Below the pieces are notes generated by a model that searched no databases, was not told the origin of the DNA, and saw only the letters and a list, made by a program, of their open reading frames with translations. A program made the position numbers and the translations under genes. Positions 1-7,406 of a DNA stretch of 22,966 bases are shown piece by piece. This stretch comes from JBKJTP01 sp046590195 (GTDB lineage: Bacteria > Bacteroidota > Ignavibacteria > Palsa-1295): positions 1-22,966 of the forward strand of contig JBKJTP010000320.1 in assembly GCA_046590195.1 (NCBI GenBank), read 5' to 3'. Numbering within the stretch: the first letter of the stretch is position 1; every line of letters begins with the position of its first letter.

Positions 1-199
1 CTTCGTCGGCGTGCAATTCCATCCCGAGCTGAAGTCCCGCGCGACAAAAGCGCATCCGATCTTCCGTGAGTTCGTGAAGGCGGCTGTGACCTACCGTGAG
101 TCAGGCCGCAAGAACGGCTTCGGTACAAATGTAGCCGCGATGAATGGGAGTGCGAAGAGTGCGAAGCCGACGACAAGACCGAAGAAGGCAAGAGCATAA
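1..199 (+). CDS. pyrG: CTP synthase, C-terminal fragment
   Basis: This is the last 65 codons of a gene entering from the left, with the reading frame beginning at base 2. The residues FVGVQFHPELKSR match the end of the class I glutamine amidotransferase domain of CTP synthase. The His and Glu of HPE are two members of the Cys-His-Glu triad that releases ammonia from glutamine. The following HPIFREFVKAA is also typical of the CTP synthase C-terminus. The enzyme makes CTP from UTP, ATP and glutamine in the cytoplasm. The tail after the conserved part is a Lys/Ala/Ser/Thr-rich extension of about 30 residues, probably disordered. Other glutamine amidotransferases also carry HPE, but the QFHPELKSR context favours PyrG. 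The N-terminal synthase domain lies outside the window. Confidence 0.85.
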   Translation, partial: FVGVQFHPELKSRATKAHPIFREFVKAAVTYRESGRKNGFGTNVAAMNGSAKSAKPTTRPKKARA

Positions 200-201
200 C
201 T

Positions 202-362
202 CTCCGTAGGGCCACTTGGCAAAGTGGCCGAAAAGCGGACATACATTGCTGGGTTACTTTATCCCGAGCTTGGATACGGCACCGTCGATTCCACGCTGAG
301 GAGTTGTTTGGGCTTGAGTTTCTCGGCCGCATTTGGCCACTTTGCCAAGTGGCCCTACGGAG
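202..362. repeat. 161-bp element with 28-bp perfect terminal inverted repeats (REPIN/MITE-like)
   Basis: Bases 202-229 and 335-362 are perfect reverse complements over 28 bp. Each arm contains its own hairpin, GGCCACTT-GGCA-AAGTGGCC (210-229 on the left, mirrored at 335-354). The similarity continues imperfectly inward: GAAAAGCGG after the left arm against the complement of CCGCATTT before the right arm. The element sits 2 bp after the pyrG stop and 113 bp before gcvP. Two inverted palindromic hairpins around a short spacer is the layout of a REPIN/BIME or a small MITE. I see no target-site duplication. The left hairpin lacks a T-run, so it is a poor intrinsic terminator. Confidence 0.7.
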
Positions 363-475
363 CAGAGGCGCCGACATTCTCCTCTCAGGACTTTCTTTCC
401 TGCCAAATTGTTTAGTGCGCCGTAATCCCTCCAAAGCCGTTCATTACGCCTAACGCACCCGTTTTCTCACATCCC

Positions 476-3391
476 ATGAGCCTGAGCACCAGCTACACCC
501 CAAGCAATTCCGAGCTTTCTTACCAGGAGCAATTCCAGACCCGTCACATCGGCCCTGACCAAGACGAGCAGGCGATGATGCTCCAGGTGATCGGTCTGAA
601 GTCGATCGAGGATCTGATCGAGAAGACGATCCCGAATTCGATCCGCCTGAAGAATGAGCTTAACCTGCCGCAGCCGCTCACCGAGATGGAACTCCTGCAC
701 AATCTCAAGGAGATCGGTGCGAAGAACAAAGTCTTCAAGAGCTACATCGGTCAGGGATACTACGATTGCGTAACGCCGCCAGTGATCCTGCGCAACCTGA
801 TGGAGAATCCAGGCTGGTACACGCAGTACACGCCGTACCAGGCTGAGATCGCGCAGGGCCGATTGGAGTCATTGCTGAATTTCCAGACGATGGTCGTTGA
901 TCTCACAGGAATGCAGATCGCGAATGCATCGCTGCTTGATGAAGGAACAGCGGCTGCAGAGTCGATGCACCTGATGCATGCTGTATCGACGAAGAAGGGT
1001 GCAGACACGATCTTCATGTCGGAGAAGTGCTTCCCGCAGACGATCGACGTTGTCAAGACGCGGGCAACACCGCTTGGCATTACGGTCGTCGTTGGCGACC
1101 ACACAACGCTTGAGTGGAGCGAGAATATTTTCGGCGCGATCGTGCAGTATCCTGCTGCCGATGGTGAGCTTTACGATTACAGAGAATTTTGCAAGTCTGC
1201 GCATACGAATGGCTCGCTCGTAACGGTCGCTTGCGATCTTATGAGCTTGCTCCTCATCACACCACCGGGCGAGTTCGGTGCCGACGTTGCGATCGGTAAC
1301 TCACAGCGCTTCGGTGTCCCGCTCGGCTATGGCGGACCACACGCGGCGTTCTTCGCAACGAAGGACGAGTTTAAGCGGTCAATGCCTGGCCGCATCATTG
1401 GTCTTTCGATCGACGCGCATGGCAACCCAGCTTACCGCATGGCGCTGCAAACACGCGAGCAGCACATCCGTCGCGACAAAGCAACTAGCAACATCTGCAC
1501 AGCGCAGGCGCTGCTTGCGAACATGGCGGCGATGTATGCGGTCTATCATGGTCCAGTGGGACTAAAGAACATCGCGTCCCGCATTCACGGCATGACGGCA
1601 CTACTCGCTGAAGGCCTGAAGGATCTCGGGTATAAGCTTGCCAACGAAAATTACTTCGACACGCTTCGCGTCATTCTTGATGGCGTGACGATAGAGGCTA
1701 CTCGAGCATCGGCAGTGAATGCGGAGATGAACTTCGCGTACTTCGGTGACAATTCGGTGGGCATCTCGCTCGACGAGACAACGACAGCAAACGATGTAAA
1801 GAATATCCTCGCTGTCTTCAGCAATCTGACATCACGCAATGGTAAAGGCGTCGATCTCTCGAAGATCGAGAAGGGGATTGCGACAAGCTACTCATCGCCG
1901 TTTGGGCGAAAGAGCGGTTATCTGACGCATCCGACGTTTAATCGCCATCATTCTGAGACGGAGATGCTCCGCTACCTGAAGCAGCTTGAGAACCGCGATC
2001 TATCGCTCGCGCATTCGATGATCCCACTCGGATCTTGCACAATGAAGCTGAATGCGACAACAGAGATGATCCCAGTCACCTGGGCGCACTTCAACAAGTT
2101 GCATCCATTCGCTCCACTCGATCAGACGACCGGGTATCAGCAGATCTTCACCGAGCTTGAAGCATGGCTCTCGGAGATCACAGGCTTCGCTGCAACATCA
2201 TTGCAGCCGAATGCTGGCGCACAGGGTGAGTACGCAGGCTTACTCGTCATTCGTGAGTATCTGATCAACAGCGGTCAGGGGCATCGTAACGTCGCGATCA
2301 TTCCTGCTTCAGCGCACGGTACGAATCCAGCAAGCGCAGTGATGGCCGGCATGAAGGTCGTTGTATCGAAGACCGATGCGAATGGCAACATTGACGTGGT
2401 CGATCTTCGCGCGAAGGTCGAGCAGCACAAGGATGATCTTGCTGCATTGATGGTAACATATCCGTCGACGCATGGCGTGTTCGAAGAGTCGATCCGCGAG
2501 ATCTGCGAGCTTGTCCATACGCACGGCGGACAGGTCTATATGGATGGCGCGAACATGAATGCGCAGGTAGGACTCACGTCACCAGCGAATATCGGTGCTG
2601 ACGTCTGTCACTTGAATTTGCATAAAACATTCTGCATTCCGCACGGCGGTGGCGGACCTGGCATGGGACCCATCGGCGTAGCGAAGCATCTCGCGCCGTT
2701 CCTTCCTGGACATCCTGTCGTTGACATCGATCGCGGTCAGTCGATCGGCGCGATCTCGGCAGCACCATGGGGATCTGCAAGCATCTTGTTGATCTCGTAC
2801 TCGTACATCGCAATGATGGGCGCAAAGGGATTGACCGATGCAACAAGGGTCGCGATCTTGAATGCAAATTACATTAAGGCACGTCTCGAGAAGCACTACC
2901 CAATTCTGTACAAGGGCAAGCACGGAACATGCGCTCACGAGTTCATCCTCGATACGCGTGCATTCAAAGCTGTCGGTGTTGAAGTAGAAGACATCGCGAA
3001 GCGCCTGATCGATTACGGCTTCCATGCTCCGACGGTGTCATTCCCAGTTGCAGGTACGCTGATGATCGAACCAACCGAGAGCGAGCCGCTCGAAGAGCTC
3101 GATCGTTTCTGTGACGCAATGATCGCGATCCGCAAGGAGATCGCTGAGATCGAAGCAGGCACGATGGACAAGGTGGACAATCCACTGAAGCATGCTCCTC
3201 ATACGATCGAGCAGGTCTGTGGCGATAACTGGGCGCACAAGTACTCTCGCGAGAAGGCAGCTTATCCAGTGAAGTGGCTTCGTCAGAACAAATTCTGGTC
3301 CGCTGTCGGCCGCGTCAACAACGCACACGGCGACAGGACTCTTATCTGCACATGTCCACCGACGGAAGCTTACGCGGAAGTTGTCGAGTAA
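476..3391 (+). CDS. gcvP: Glycine dehydrogenase (decarboxylating), P-protein of the glycine cleavage system
   Basis: This 971-residue protein has the full length of the single-chain P-protein, rather than the split GcvPA/GcvPB form. It decarboxylates glycine with pyridoxal phosphate and passes the aminomethyl group to the lipoyl arm of GcvH. The N-terminus RHIGP and the mid-protein motif MIPLGSCTMKLNAT are family signatures. The PLP-binding lysine is expected at K717 in NLHKTFCIPHGGGGPG, with the glycine-rich loop directly after it. The C-terminal CTCPP block is also present. The start ATG at 476 is chosen because the conserved N-terminus begins about 20 residues later. No Shine-Dalgarno sequence is visible upstream. 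gcvT and gcvH are not in the window, so the gene appears to be separate from them. It ends in a terminator 24 bp downstream. Confidence 0.97.
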   Translation: MSLSTSYTPSNSELSYQEQFQTRHIGPDQDEQAMMLQVIGLKSIEDLIEKTIPNSIRLKNELNLPQPLTEMELLHNLKEIGAKNKVFKSYIGQGYYDCVTPPVILRNLMENPGWYTQYTPYQAEIAQGRLESLLNFQTMVVDLTGMQIANASLLDEGTAAAESMHLMHAVSTKKGADTIFMSEKCFPQTIDVVKTRATPLGITVVVGDHTTLEWSENIFGAIVQYPAADGELYDYREFCKSAHTNGSLVTVACDLMSLLLITPPGEFGADVAIGNSQRFGVPLGYGGPHAAFFATKDEFKRSMPGRIIGLSIDAHGNPAYRMALQTREQHIRRDKATSNICTAQALLANMAAMYAVYHGPVGLKNIASRIHGMTALLAEGLKDLGYKLANENYFDTLRVILDGVTIEATRASAVNAEMNFAYFGDNSVGISLDETTTANDVKNILAVFSNLTSRNGKGVDLSKIEKGIATSYSSPFGRKSGYLTHPTFNRHHSETEMLRYLKQLENRDLSLAHSMIPLGSCTMKLNATTEMIPVTWAHFNKLHPFAPLDQTTGYQQIFTELEAWLSEITGFAATSLQPNAGAQGEYAGLLVIREYLINSGQGHRNVAIIPASAHGTNPASAVMAGMKVVVSKTDANGNIDVVDLRAKVEQHKDDLAALMVTYPSTHGVFEESIREICELVHTHGGQVYMDGANMNAQVGLTSPANIGADVCHLNLHKTFCIPHGGGGPGMGPIGVAKHLAPFLPGHPVVDIDRGQSIGAISAAPWGSASILLISYSYIAMMGAKGLTDATRVAILNANYIKARLEKHYPILYKGKHGTCAHEFILDTRAFKAVGVEVEDIAKRLIDYGFHAPTVSFPVAGTLMIEPTESEPLEELDRFCDAMIAIRKEIAEIEAGTMDKVDNPLKHAPHTIEQVCGDNWAHKYSREKAAYPVKWLRQNKFWSAVGRVNNAHGDRTLICTCPPTEAYAEVVE

Positions 3392-3414
3392 TTAGGAATT
3401 AAGAAATAAGCATT

Positions 3415-3449
3415 AAGAAGGGGCTGCATCGATGCAGCCCCTTCTTTTT
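3415..3449 (+). terminator. Rho-independent terminator after gcvP
   Basis: Bases 3417-3444 are a perfect 28-base palindrome (GAAGGGGCTGCATC and its complement), extendable by two A-T pairs on each side and followed by TTTTT (3445-3449). It starts 24 bp after the gcvP stop. The A-rich left flank would also let it work on transcripts from the other strand. Confidence 0.9.
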
Positions 3450-3548
3450 GTAGCGGGGCGGTTCCCGCGCCTGGTGGGGTTGCATAAATCTCAATTGTTC
3501 AACTCCGCCATACGACGCTAAATTGCGCGCTACGATTGTTCATTCATC

Positions 3549-3980
3549 ATGAACAATCACGAATCCATCGCTCGAGCAGAATCATCGATCAATGCACCGA
3601 TCGAGAAAGTCTGGCATGCATTGACCGATCCGGCAATGATCAAGCAATACTTCTTTGGCTCTGATGTCAACTCGGATTGGAAGGTAGGCAGCCCGATCAC
3701 ATGGAGTGGGGTATGGAACGACAAACCCTACGAGGACAAAGGGACGATCCTCAAGATCGATGCGCCTCGCTATCTCGAATACGATCACTACAGCCCACTC
3801 ACAGGCGAGCCTGATGTGCCAGAGAATTATCACACGCTGGCCTTCACGTTAACCGAGCAGGGGGCCGGTACGCTCATCGCACTCACGCAGGACAATAATA
3901 AATCGGCCGAAGAGCGCGATCACTCGCAACAGATGTGGGAGAGTATGCTTGTGGGGGTGAAGAACGTAGTAGAGGGTTAA
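3549..3980 (+). CDS. SRPBCC / AHSA1-like domain protein
   Basis: This 143-residue cytoplasmic protein is one START/Bet v1-like (SRPBCC) domain of the AHSA1 (activator of Hsp90 ATPase homologue 1-like) type. The opening SSINAPIEKVWHALTDP followed by IKQYFFG is the family signature, in which the first beta strand leads into the helix lining the ligand cavity. Central GSPITWSG and the terminal helix QMWESMLVGVKNVVEG also fit. Family members bind hydrophobic ligands or act as co-chaperones, but the substrate cannot be read from sequence. The start ATG at 3549 lies just before the first strand, and there is no clear ribosome binding site. It is a lone gene between the gcvP terminator and a convergent leftward cluster, with no neighbour that suggests its ligand. 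Confidence 0.85.
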   Translation: MNNHESIARAESSINAPIEKVWHALTDPAMIKQYFFGSDVNSDWKVGSPITWSGVWNDKPYEDKGTILKIDAPRYLEYDHYSPLTGEPDVPENYHTLAFTLTEQGAGTLIALTQDNNKSAEERDHSQQMWESMLVGVKNVVEG

Positions 3981-3990
3981 AGCGGTGGGT

Positions 3991-4050
3991 TAGCCCGCAG
4001 GGCGGCAGATGTCTAGCTAATGGCGTAAGCCCGGGTAACGGGTGGCGTCG
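3991..4050 (+). repeat. REP-like degenerate palindromic repeat
   Basis: The stretch AGCCCGCAGGGCGGCAGATG, then GGCGTAAGCCCGGG, resembles a second copy near 21000 (GCCCGGAAGGCGACAGATG, then GTAAGCGCTGG). GCCC/GGGC arms form a short hairpin. It lies in the 90-bp space between the convergent AHSA1 and OsmC genes, a usual location for REP-like elements. The orientation given is arbitrary. Confidence 0.45.
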
Positions 4051-4070
4051 CTATCCTTAGGCCTACGAGA

Positions 4071-4568
4071 TCAACCCCAAGCCGTTTCGATCTTCGGGGG
4101 ATGCTGCAGCGTCTGCATCACAACGCAGTACTGCTCCGTTTTTTCGCGAAGAGATCGAAGCTGTTCTTCGGTTGCCTCCGGTGCGTCGATCTCGAATCGC
4201 ATTCGGATCGATGCAAAGCCTACGGGCACTTCTTTGTTTATGCCAAGTGTGCCGGCAAGATCGAGATCACCATCGACATGTGTCGTTACGCTGTTCACAG
4301 GTACAGCCATCGCGGTCGCTACGAGCTGACATGTGATCTGAGCACACGCGGCCAATGCCCCGAGAAGCAGATCGCCAGAGCATGCCGCGGTGCCTGCGCC
4401 GCCAACGCCAATATCCGCCTGCGATTCATAGATCGCGCGGCCAATATCCACGCTACACGAAAGTGGACTCTCCTTCTGCGATCCGATCGCGGAGATCGTT
4501 ACGATAGAGCTGCCTTGTTCCTGGCGGTATTTCTCTTTCAGTGGCTTTTGAATTGCGCGAATATCCAT
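4071..4568 (-). CDS. OsmC/Ohr family protein
   Basis: This 165-residue protein has the OsmC fold. Members reduce organic hydroperoxides with a pair of cysteines, though some have other or unknown roles. The first conserved Cys lies in the central helix in GALAACAQITC, and the second in EQYCVVMQTL near the C-terminus, as expected for the redox pair. The first helix carries an additional Cys. The sequence resembles the general OsmC/YhfA branch more than classical Ohr, so the substrate is uncertain. It is the last gene of a leftward cluster, 22 bp after the acetyltransferase. A weak AGGA lies about 8 bases upstream of the ATG at 4568. No terminator hairpin is evident after its stop. Confidence 0.85.
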   Translation of the reverse strand: MDIRAIQKPLKEKYRQEQGSSIVTISAIGSQKESPLSCSVDIGRAIYESQADIGVGGAGTAACSGDLLLGALAACAQITCQLVATAMAVPVNSVTTHVDGDLDLAGTLGINKEVPVGFASIRMRFEIDAPEATEEQLRSLREKTEQYCVVMQTLQHPPKIETAWG

Positions 4569-4590
4569 CTGTAGATCCTGTTTGGTTTAC

Positions 4591-5142
4591 TTAAGATTGT
4601 AGCTTCTTCGAGAGGATCACGCTCTGATAGTTCACGAGCGAGAGATCCCACTGCGCGTATTCGATGAAACGGTAGCCCCACGACTCATACATGCGTTGAA
4701 GGAAATCGGCTGGGACGGCGGTGTCGCAAGCGAGTTCTTCCGCACCATCGCGGATCGCTAGCTGCTCGACAGCATCGTGAAGTGCATTGCCGTAGCCCTT
4801 GCCTTTGAATTCAGGATGCACACCAAACATCCCGAACATCGCCGTGCCAGGTTGATCATAGTGTGGGCAACCCGATGTTTGCTGAGGATTGCGATAGAGG
4901 ATACCACCGGCCATGACGTCATTTTCGAAGCCGATCAAGAATGTGCCGCTGCTTATGCGACGTGCGGCGCGCGCAGCATCCTGCCATGCCGCAGTGTATC
5001 TCCATCCACGATCGAGCAAAAGCTTATACGCGAGATGCAACATGTCGTTGATCTCGTCAACGCTGTCAAGAGCCGGATCGTATGGACGGATCGCGAACAA
5101 CTCAATAATTGCCTGACAAAAATCTCTCGACCTCATCAACAT
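4591..5142 (-). CDS. GNAT-family N-acetyltransferase
   Basis: This 183-residue protein has one GNAT domain. The acetyl-CoA pyrophosphate-binding motif A is MFGVHPEFKGKGYGNAL at about residues 105-121 (the K-x-x-G-x-G loop). Motif B follows, ending with FLQRMYESWGYRFIEY, the usual 'Y..GF' region. The acceptor substrate is unknown. The ATG at 5142 overlaps the 3' end of fbp by 41 bp. A TTG at 5098-5100, directly after the fbp stop, would remove 14 residues with no loss of domain, so the start is unsettled. The overlap implies co-transcription and probably translational coupling with fbp. Confidence 0.85.
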   Translation of the reverse strand: MLMRSRDFCQAIIELFAIRPYDPALDSVDEINDMLHLAYKLLLDRGWRYTAAWQDAARAARRISSGTFLIGFENDVMAGGILYRNPQQTSGCPHYDQPGTAMFGMFGVHPEFKGKGYGNALHDAVEQLAIRDGAEELACDTAVPADFLQRMYESWGYRFIEYAQWDLSLVNYQSVILSKKLQS

Positions 5143-6118
5143 TCTTCGGACTGCCGACGATGAGCGGCGTGCGCTGATGGAGTGACTCGGGTTGGATGTT
5201 GAGAATGCGTTCTCTGCCCGTGCTGGCTTTGCCGCCAGCCTGTTCGAGGACGAATGACATGGGGTTCGCCTCGTAGAGTAAGCGCAACTTGCCCTTATGT
5301 GACTTCACATCGGCAGGGTAGAGGAAGACGCCACCATAGAGCAACGTGCGATGCACATCGGCGACCATCGAACCAATGTAGCGCAGACTGTACGCCTTCT
5401 TGTTCTCTTCCGGGATGTCCATCTTCGCCCAGTCGATGTAGCGCCGCATGTTCTCCGACCACTTGTGGTAGTTGCCTTCGTTGGCGGAATAGATCGTACC
5501 ATGCTCTGGAATGCGAATATCATCGTGCGACAAGAGGAATTCACCAACGCTCGGATCATACGTAAAACCGTATACACCATAGCCCGCAGTATATACCAGC
5601 ATCGTGCTCGAGCCATAGATTGCATAACCGGCAGCGACTTGTTTGTAACCGGGCTGCAGGAAATCACTGAGTTCACCCGGAGTAGCTTCGGGAGTAACAC
5701 GCATCAGAATGGAGAACGTCGTACCGATCGTCACATTCACATCGATGTTTGATGAGCCATCGAGCGGATCGAACATGAGAACATACTTGCCGCAATCGTA
5801 TTGATCCGGTATCGGAATGATGTCATCGTTCTCTTCGGAGGCCATGGCACAGAGATGTCCGCCATGGTCCATCGCTCGATAAATGACTTCGTTCGCAAAC
5901 TCATCGAGCTTCTGCACCACTTCGCCTTGAATATTCTCACGCTCGGTTGCGCCGAGCACATCCACAAGACCCGCACGCGATACTTCGCGATAAATGATCT
6001 TGAATGCCAGCGTGAGATCACGCAAAAGAGCCGAGAAATCGCCGGTACCACCGTGCTGCTTCTCCTGCTCAATGATGTGGCGTTCGATCGTGATTACTTT
6101 GTTTTGGACTAGAGGCAC
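5102..6118 (-). CDS. fbp: Fructose-1,6-bisphosphatase class I
   Basis: This 338-residue enzyme hydrolyses fructose 1,6-bisphosphate to fructose 6-phosphate in gluconeogenesis. The metal-binding residues are in SEEND (94-98) and FDPLDGSSNIDVNVTIG (116-132), the class I signature shared with the inositol monophosphatase superfamily. The sugar-phosphate region YSLRYIGSMVADVHR and the late RLLYEANPMSFVLEQAGG are both intact. The length is typical of the family. The start ATG at 6118 fits the usual N-terminus preceding the ERHII helix. It lies 59 bp downstream of dut in the same direction, and its stop overlaps the acetyltransferase start. The dut-fbp gap holds a short repeat of TGAATTC-like heptamers. 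Confidence 0.96.
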   Translation of the reverse strand: MPLVQNKVITIERHIIEQEKQHGGTGDFSALLRDLTLAFKIIYREVSRAGLVDVLGATERENIQGEVVQKLDEFANEVIYRAMDHGGHLCAMASEENDDIIPIPDQYDCGKYVLMFDPLDGSSNIDVNVTIGTTFSILMRVTPEATPGELSDFLQPGYKQVAAGYAIYGSSTMLVYTAGYGVYGFTYDPSVGEFLLSHDDIRIPEHGTIYSANEGNYHKWSENMRRYIDWAKMDIPEENKKAYSLRYIGSMVADVHRTLLYGGVFLYPADVKSHKGKLRLLYEANPMSFVLEQAGGKASTGRERILNIQPESLHQRTPLIVGSPKNVDEVERFLSGNY

Positions 6119-6177
6119 TTCGTTCGGGAATGTTGAATGCTGAGTTCTGAATTCTGAATTGCGGAGATGAACAGATC

Positions 6178-6627
6178 CTACTTAACCCCTGAGTGCCCAA
6201 AGCCACCTTCGGCTCTCAAAGTCTCTTCGAGCTCATCGACCTCAACAACTTCCATTCGCTCGTACTTCGCGATCACGAGTTGCGCAATTCGCGAGCCGCG
6301 TTCGAAGGAGACCGGTTCTTTGCCGAGATTCTGTAAAATGACTTTGAGCTCGCCGCGATAGTCAGCGTCGATCGTGCCGGGGGAGTTGGGGATGGTGATG
6401 CCGTGCTTCGCGGCGAGGCCGGAGCGCGGACGCACCTGTCCTTCGTAGCCTTTGGGGATCTCGATCGAGAGGCCTGTCGGGGCCAGGATGATCTCTCCTG
6501 GCTGGAGCGAGATGTCCTCGGAGCAGCGGAGATCCATGCCCGCGCTATCCTCGGTGGCGTAAGAAGGCAGCGGCAGATCGGCGATGCCCTCGTGAAGGCG
6601 TCTAAATTTCAGTCGAAGTGTGTTCAT
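6178..6627 (-). CDS. dut: Deoxyuridine 5'-triphosphate nucleotidohydrolase (dUTPase)
   Basis: This 149-residue homotrimeric dUTPase converts dUTP to dUMP and pyrophosphate, keeping uracil out of DNA and feeding dTMP synthesis. All five family motifs are present in order: AGMDLR (1), PRSGLAAKHGI (2, with the Ser near the alpha phosphate), PGTIDADYRGEL (3, with the catalytic Asp), RIAQLVI (4) and the C-terminal lid RAEGGFGHSG (5). The frame is open to 6768, but ATG 6627 gives the standard length and puts the conserved first strand at the N-terminus. It heads the leftward dut-fbp-GNAT-OsmC cluster and is divergent from the hemerythrin-like gene, which starts 106 bp away. Confidence 0.95.
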   Translation of the reverse strand: MNTLRLKFRRLHEGIADLPLPSYATEDSAGMDLRCSEDISLQPGEIILAPTGLSIEIPKGYEGQVRPRSGLAAKHGITIPNSPGTIDADYRGELKVILQNLGKEPVSFERGSRIAQLVIAKYERMEVVEVDELEETLRAEGGFGHSGVK

Positions 6628-6642
6628 GAAGGAGTAACGGAA

Positions 6643-6659
6643 ATTCCTTGAAAAGGAAT
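6643..6659. promoter_or_regulatory. Inverted repeat in the dut/hemerythrin divergent intergenic region
   Basis: ATTCCTT-GAA-AAGGAAT is a perfect 7-bp inverted repeat with a 3-base centre. It sits 16 bp upstream of the dut start, between two divergent genes. It could be an operator or a leader hairpin, but there is no direct evidence of binding. Confidence 0.3.
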
Positions 6660-6733
6660 GAAGTAATTCTCCAAAAATACGACTCAACCCGGTCTTCCAT
6701 TTGGCTCGTAATTTTGCCCGGTAACAAAGCACA

Positions 6734-7375
6734 ATGTCCGACCCGATCAACCGCCTCCCAGACCCCAACGAGTTCGACGACCCAATTCAGTTCTTGCGAG
6801 CTGCTCACGTCGTTATCATCAAAGAGCTAGATCTATTGAAGAAGCTTCTGGCTGACGTTCAATCGCAGGGGTTGGCTGAAAGCTTTCGGGTCAAATCGGA
6901 GTGGCTAGAGATCTTCCACTTTTTCACCAATAGTGTTGGTCAGCACGAAGAGGATGAGGAAGAGGCATTGTTTCCATATCTTCGCGAACGCGTACCCAAT
7001 CTTGGCTTTCAGCTTCCGGATGCTCCGATCCACTTTCTGACGCAGGGCCATGAGTTGCTGCGGAAGCGCGTAAAAGAACTTGTCGAGGTCTGGAAGGCTT
7101 TCCAACACGGGGCCGTAGTAGAAACCGAGCGTTTCATCGCAACTGGATTTGAAGTGAACAGTCTCTACAAAGATCACATCGCGATGGAGGAGAAGGCAGT
7201 CTATCAACCAGCGAATGAAGCGCTCTCGCCGATGGAGCGCATCGCGATCATGGAAACGATCACGCGCAACCATAGTAAATCGCGATTTACGGAAGCGCCG
7301 CAGTTCGAGCCTCCGACGATCAGCGGCAATTTCGATCTAAGGTTTGTATCCCGCCGTAAAGATAGGGATCTATAG
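6734..7375 (+). CDS. Hemerythrin HHE-type cation-binding protein
   Basis: This 213-residue, mainly helical protein shows the spaced His/Glu ligands of a hemerythrin-like four-helix bundle: H25 in RAAH, H71 and E75 in QHEEDEEEALFPYL, H106 in QGHELL, and H148 and E152 in DHIAMEEKAVYQPA. These would bind a diiron centre used for oxygen, NO or iron sensing or storage. The last 30 residues form a polar tail outside the bundle. The family also contains proteins that simply buffer metal, so a precise role cannot be given. The start ATG at 6734 precedes the first helix closely, without an obvious ribosome binding site. The response regulator gene begins 31 bp after its stop and is probably co-transcribed, which suggests a redox or oxygen link. 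Confidence 0.85.
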   Translation: MSDPINRLPDPNEFDDPIQFLRAAHVVIIKELDLLKKLLADVQSQGLAESFRVKSEWLEIFHFFTNSVGQHEEDEEEALFPYLRERVPNLGFQLPDAPIHFLTQGHELLRKRVKELVEVWKAFQHGAVVETERFIATGFEVNSLYKDHIAMEEKAVYQPANEALSPMERIAIMETITRNHSKSRFTEAPQFEPPTISGNFDLRFVSRRKDRDL

Positions 7376-7406
7376 CCCTCTGGGCTTGCACGTTTCAACT
7401 GATGCG

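Noticed and set aside
224..415. Plus-strand ORF of 63 codons after pyrG
   Set aside because: It lies mostly within the inverted-repeat element at 202-362 and has no domain.
6628..6768. 47-residue N-terminal extension of dUTPase
   Set aside because: The standard family length and first motif fit ATG 6627, and the extension would overlap the divergent hemerythrin-like gene start.
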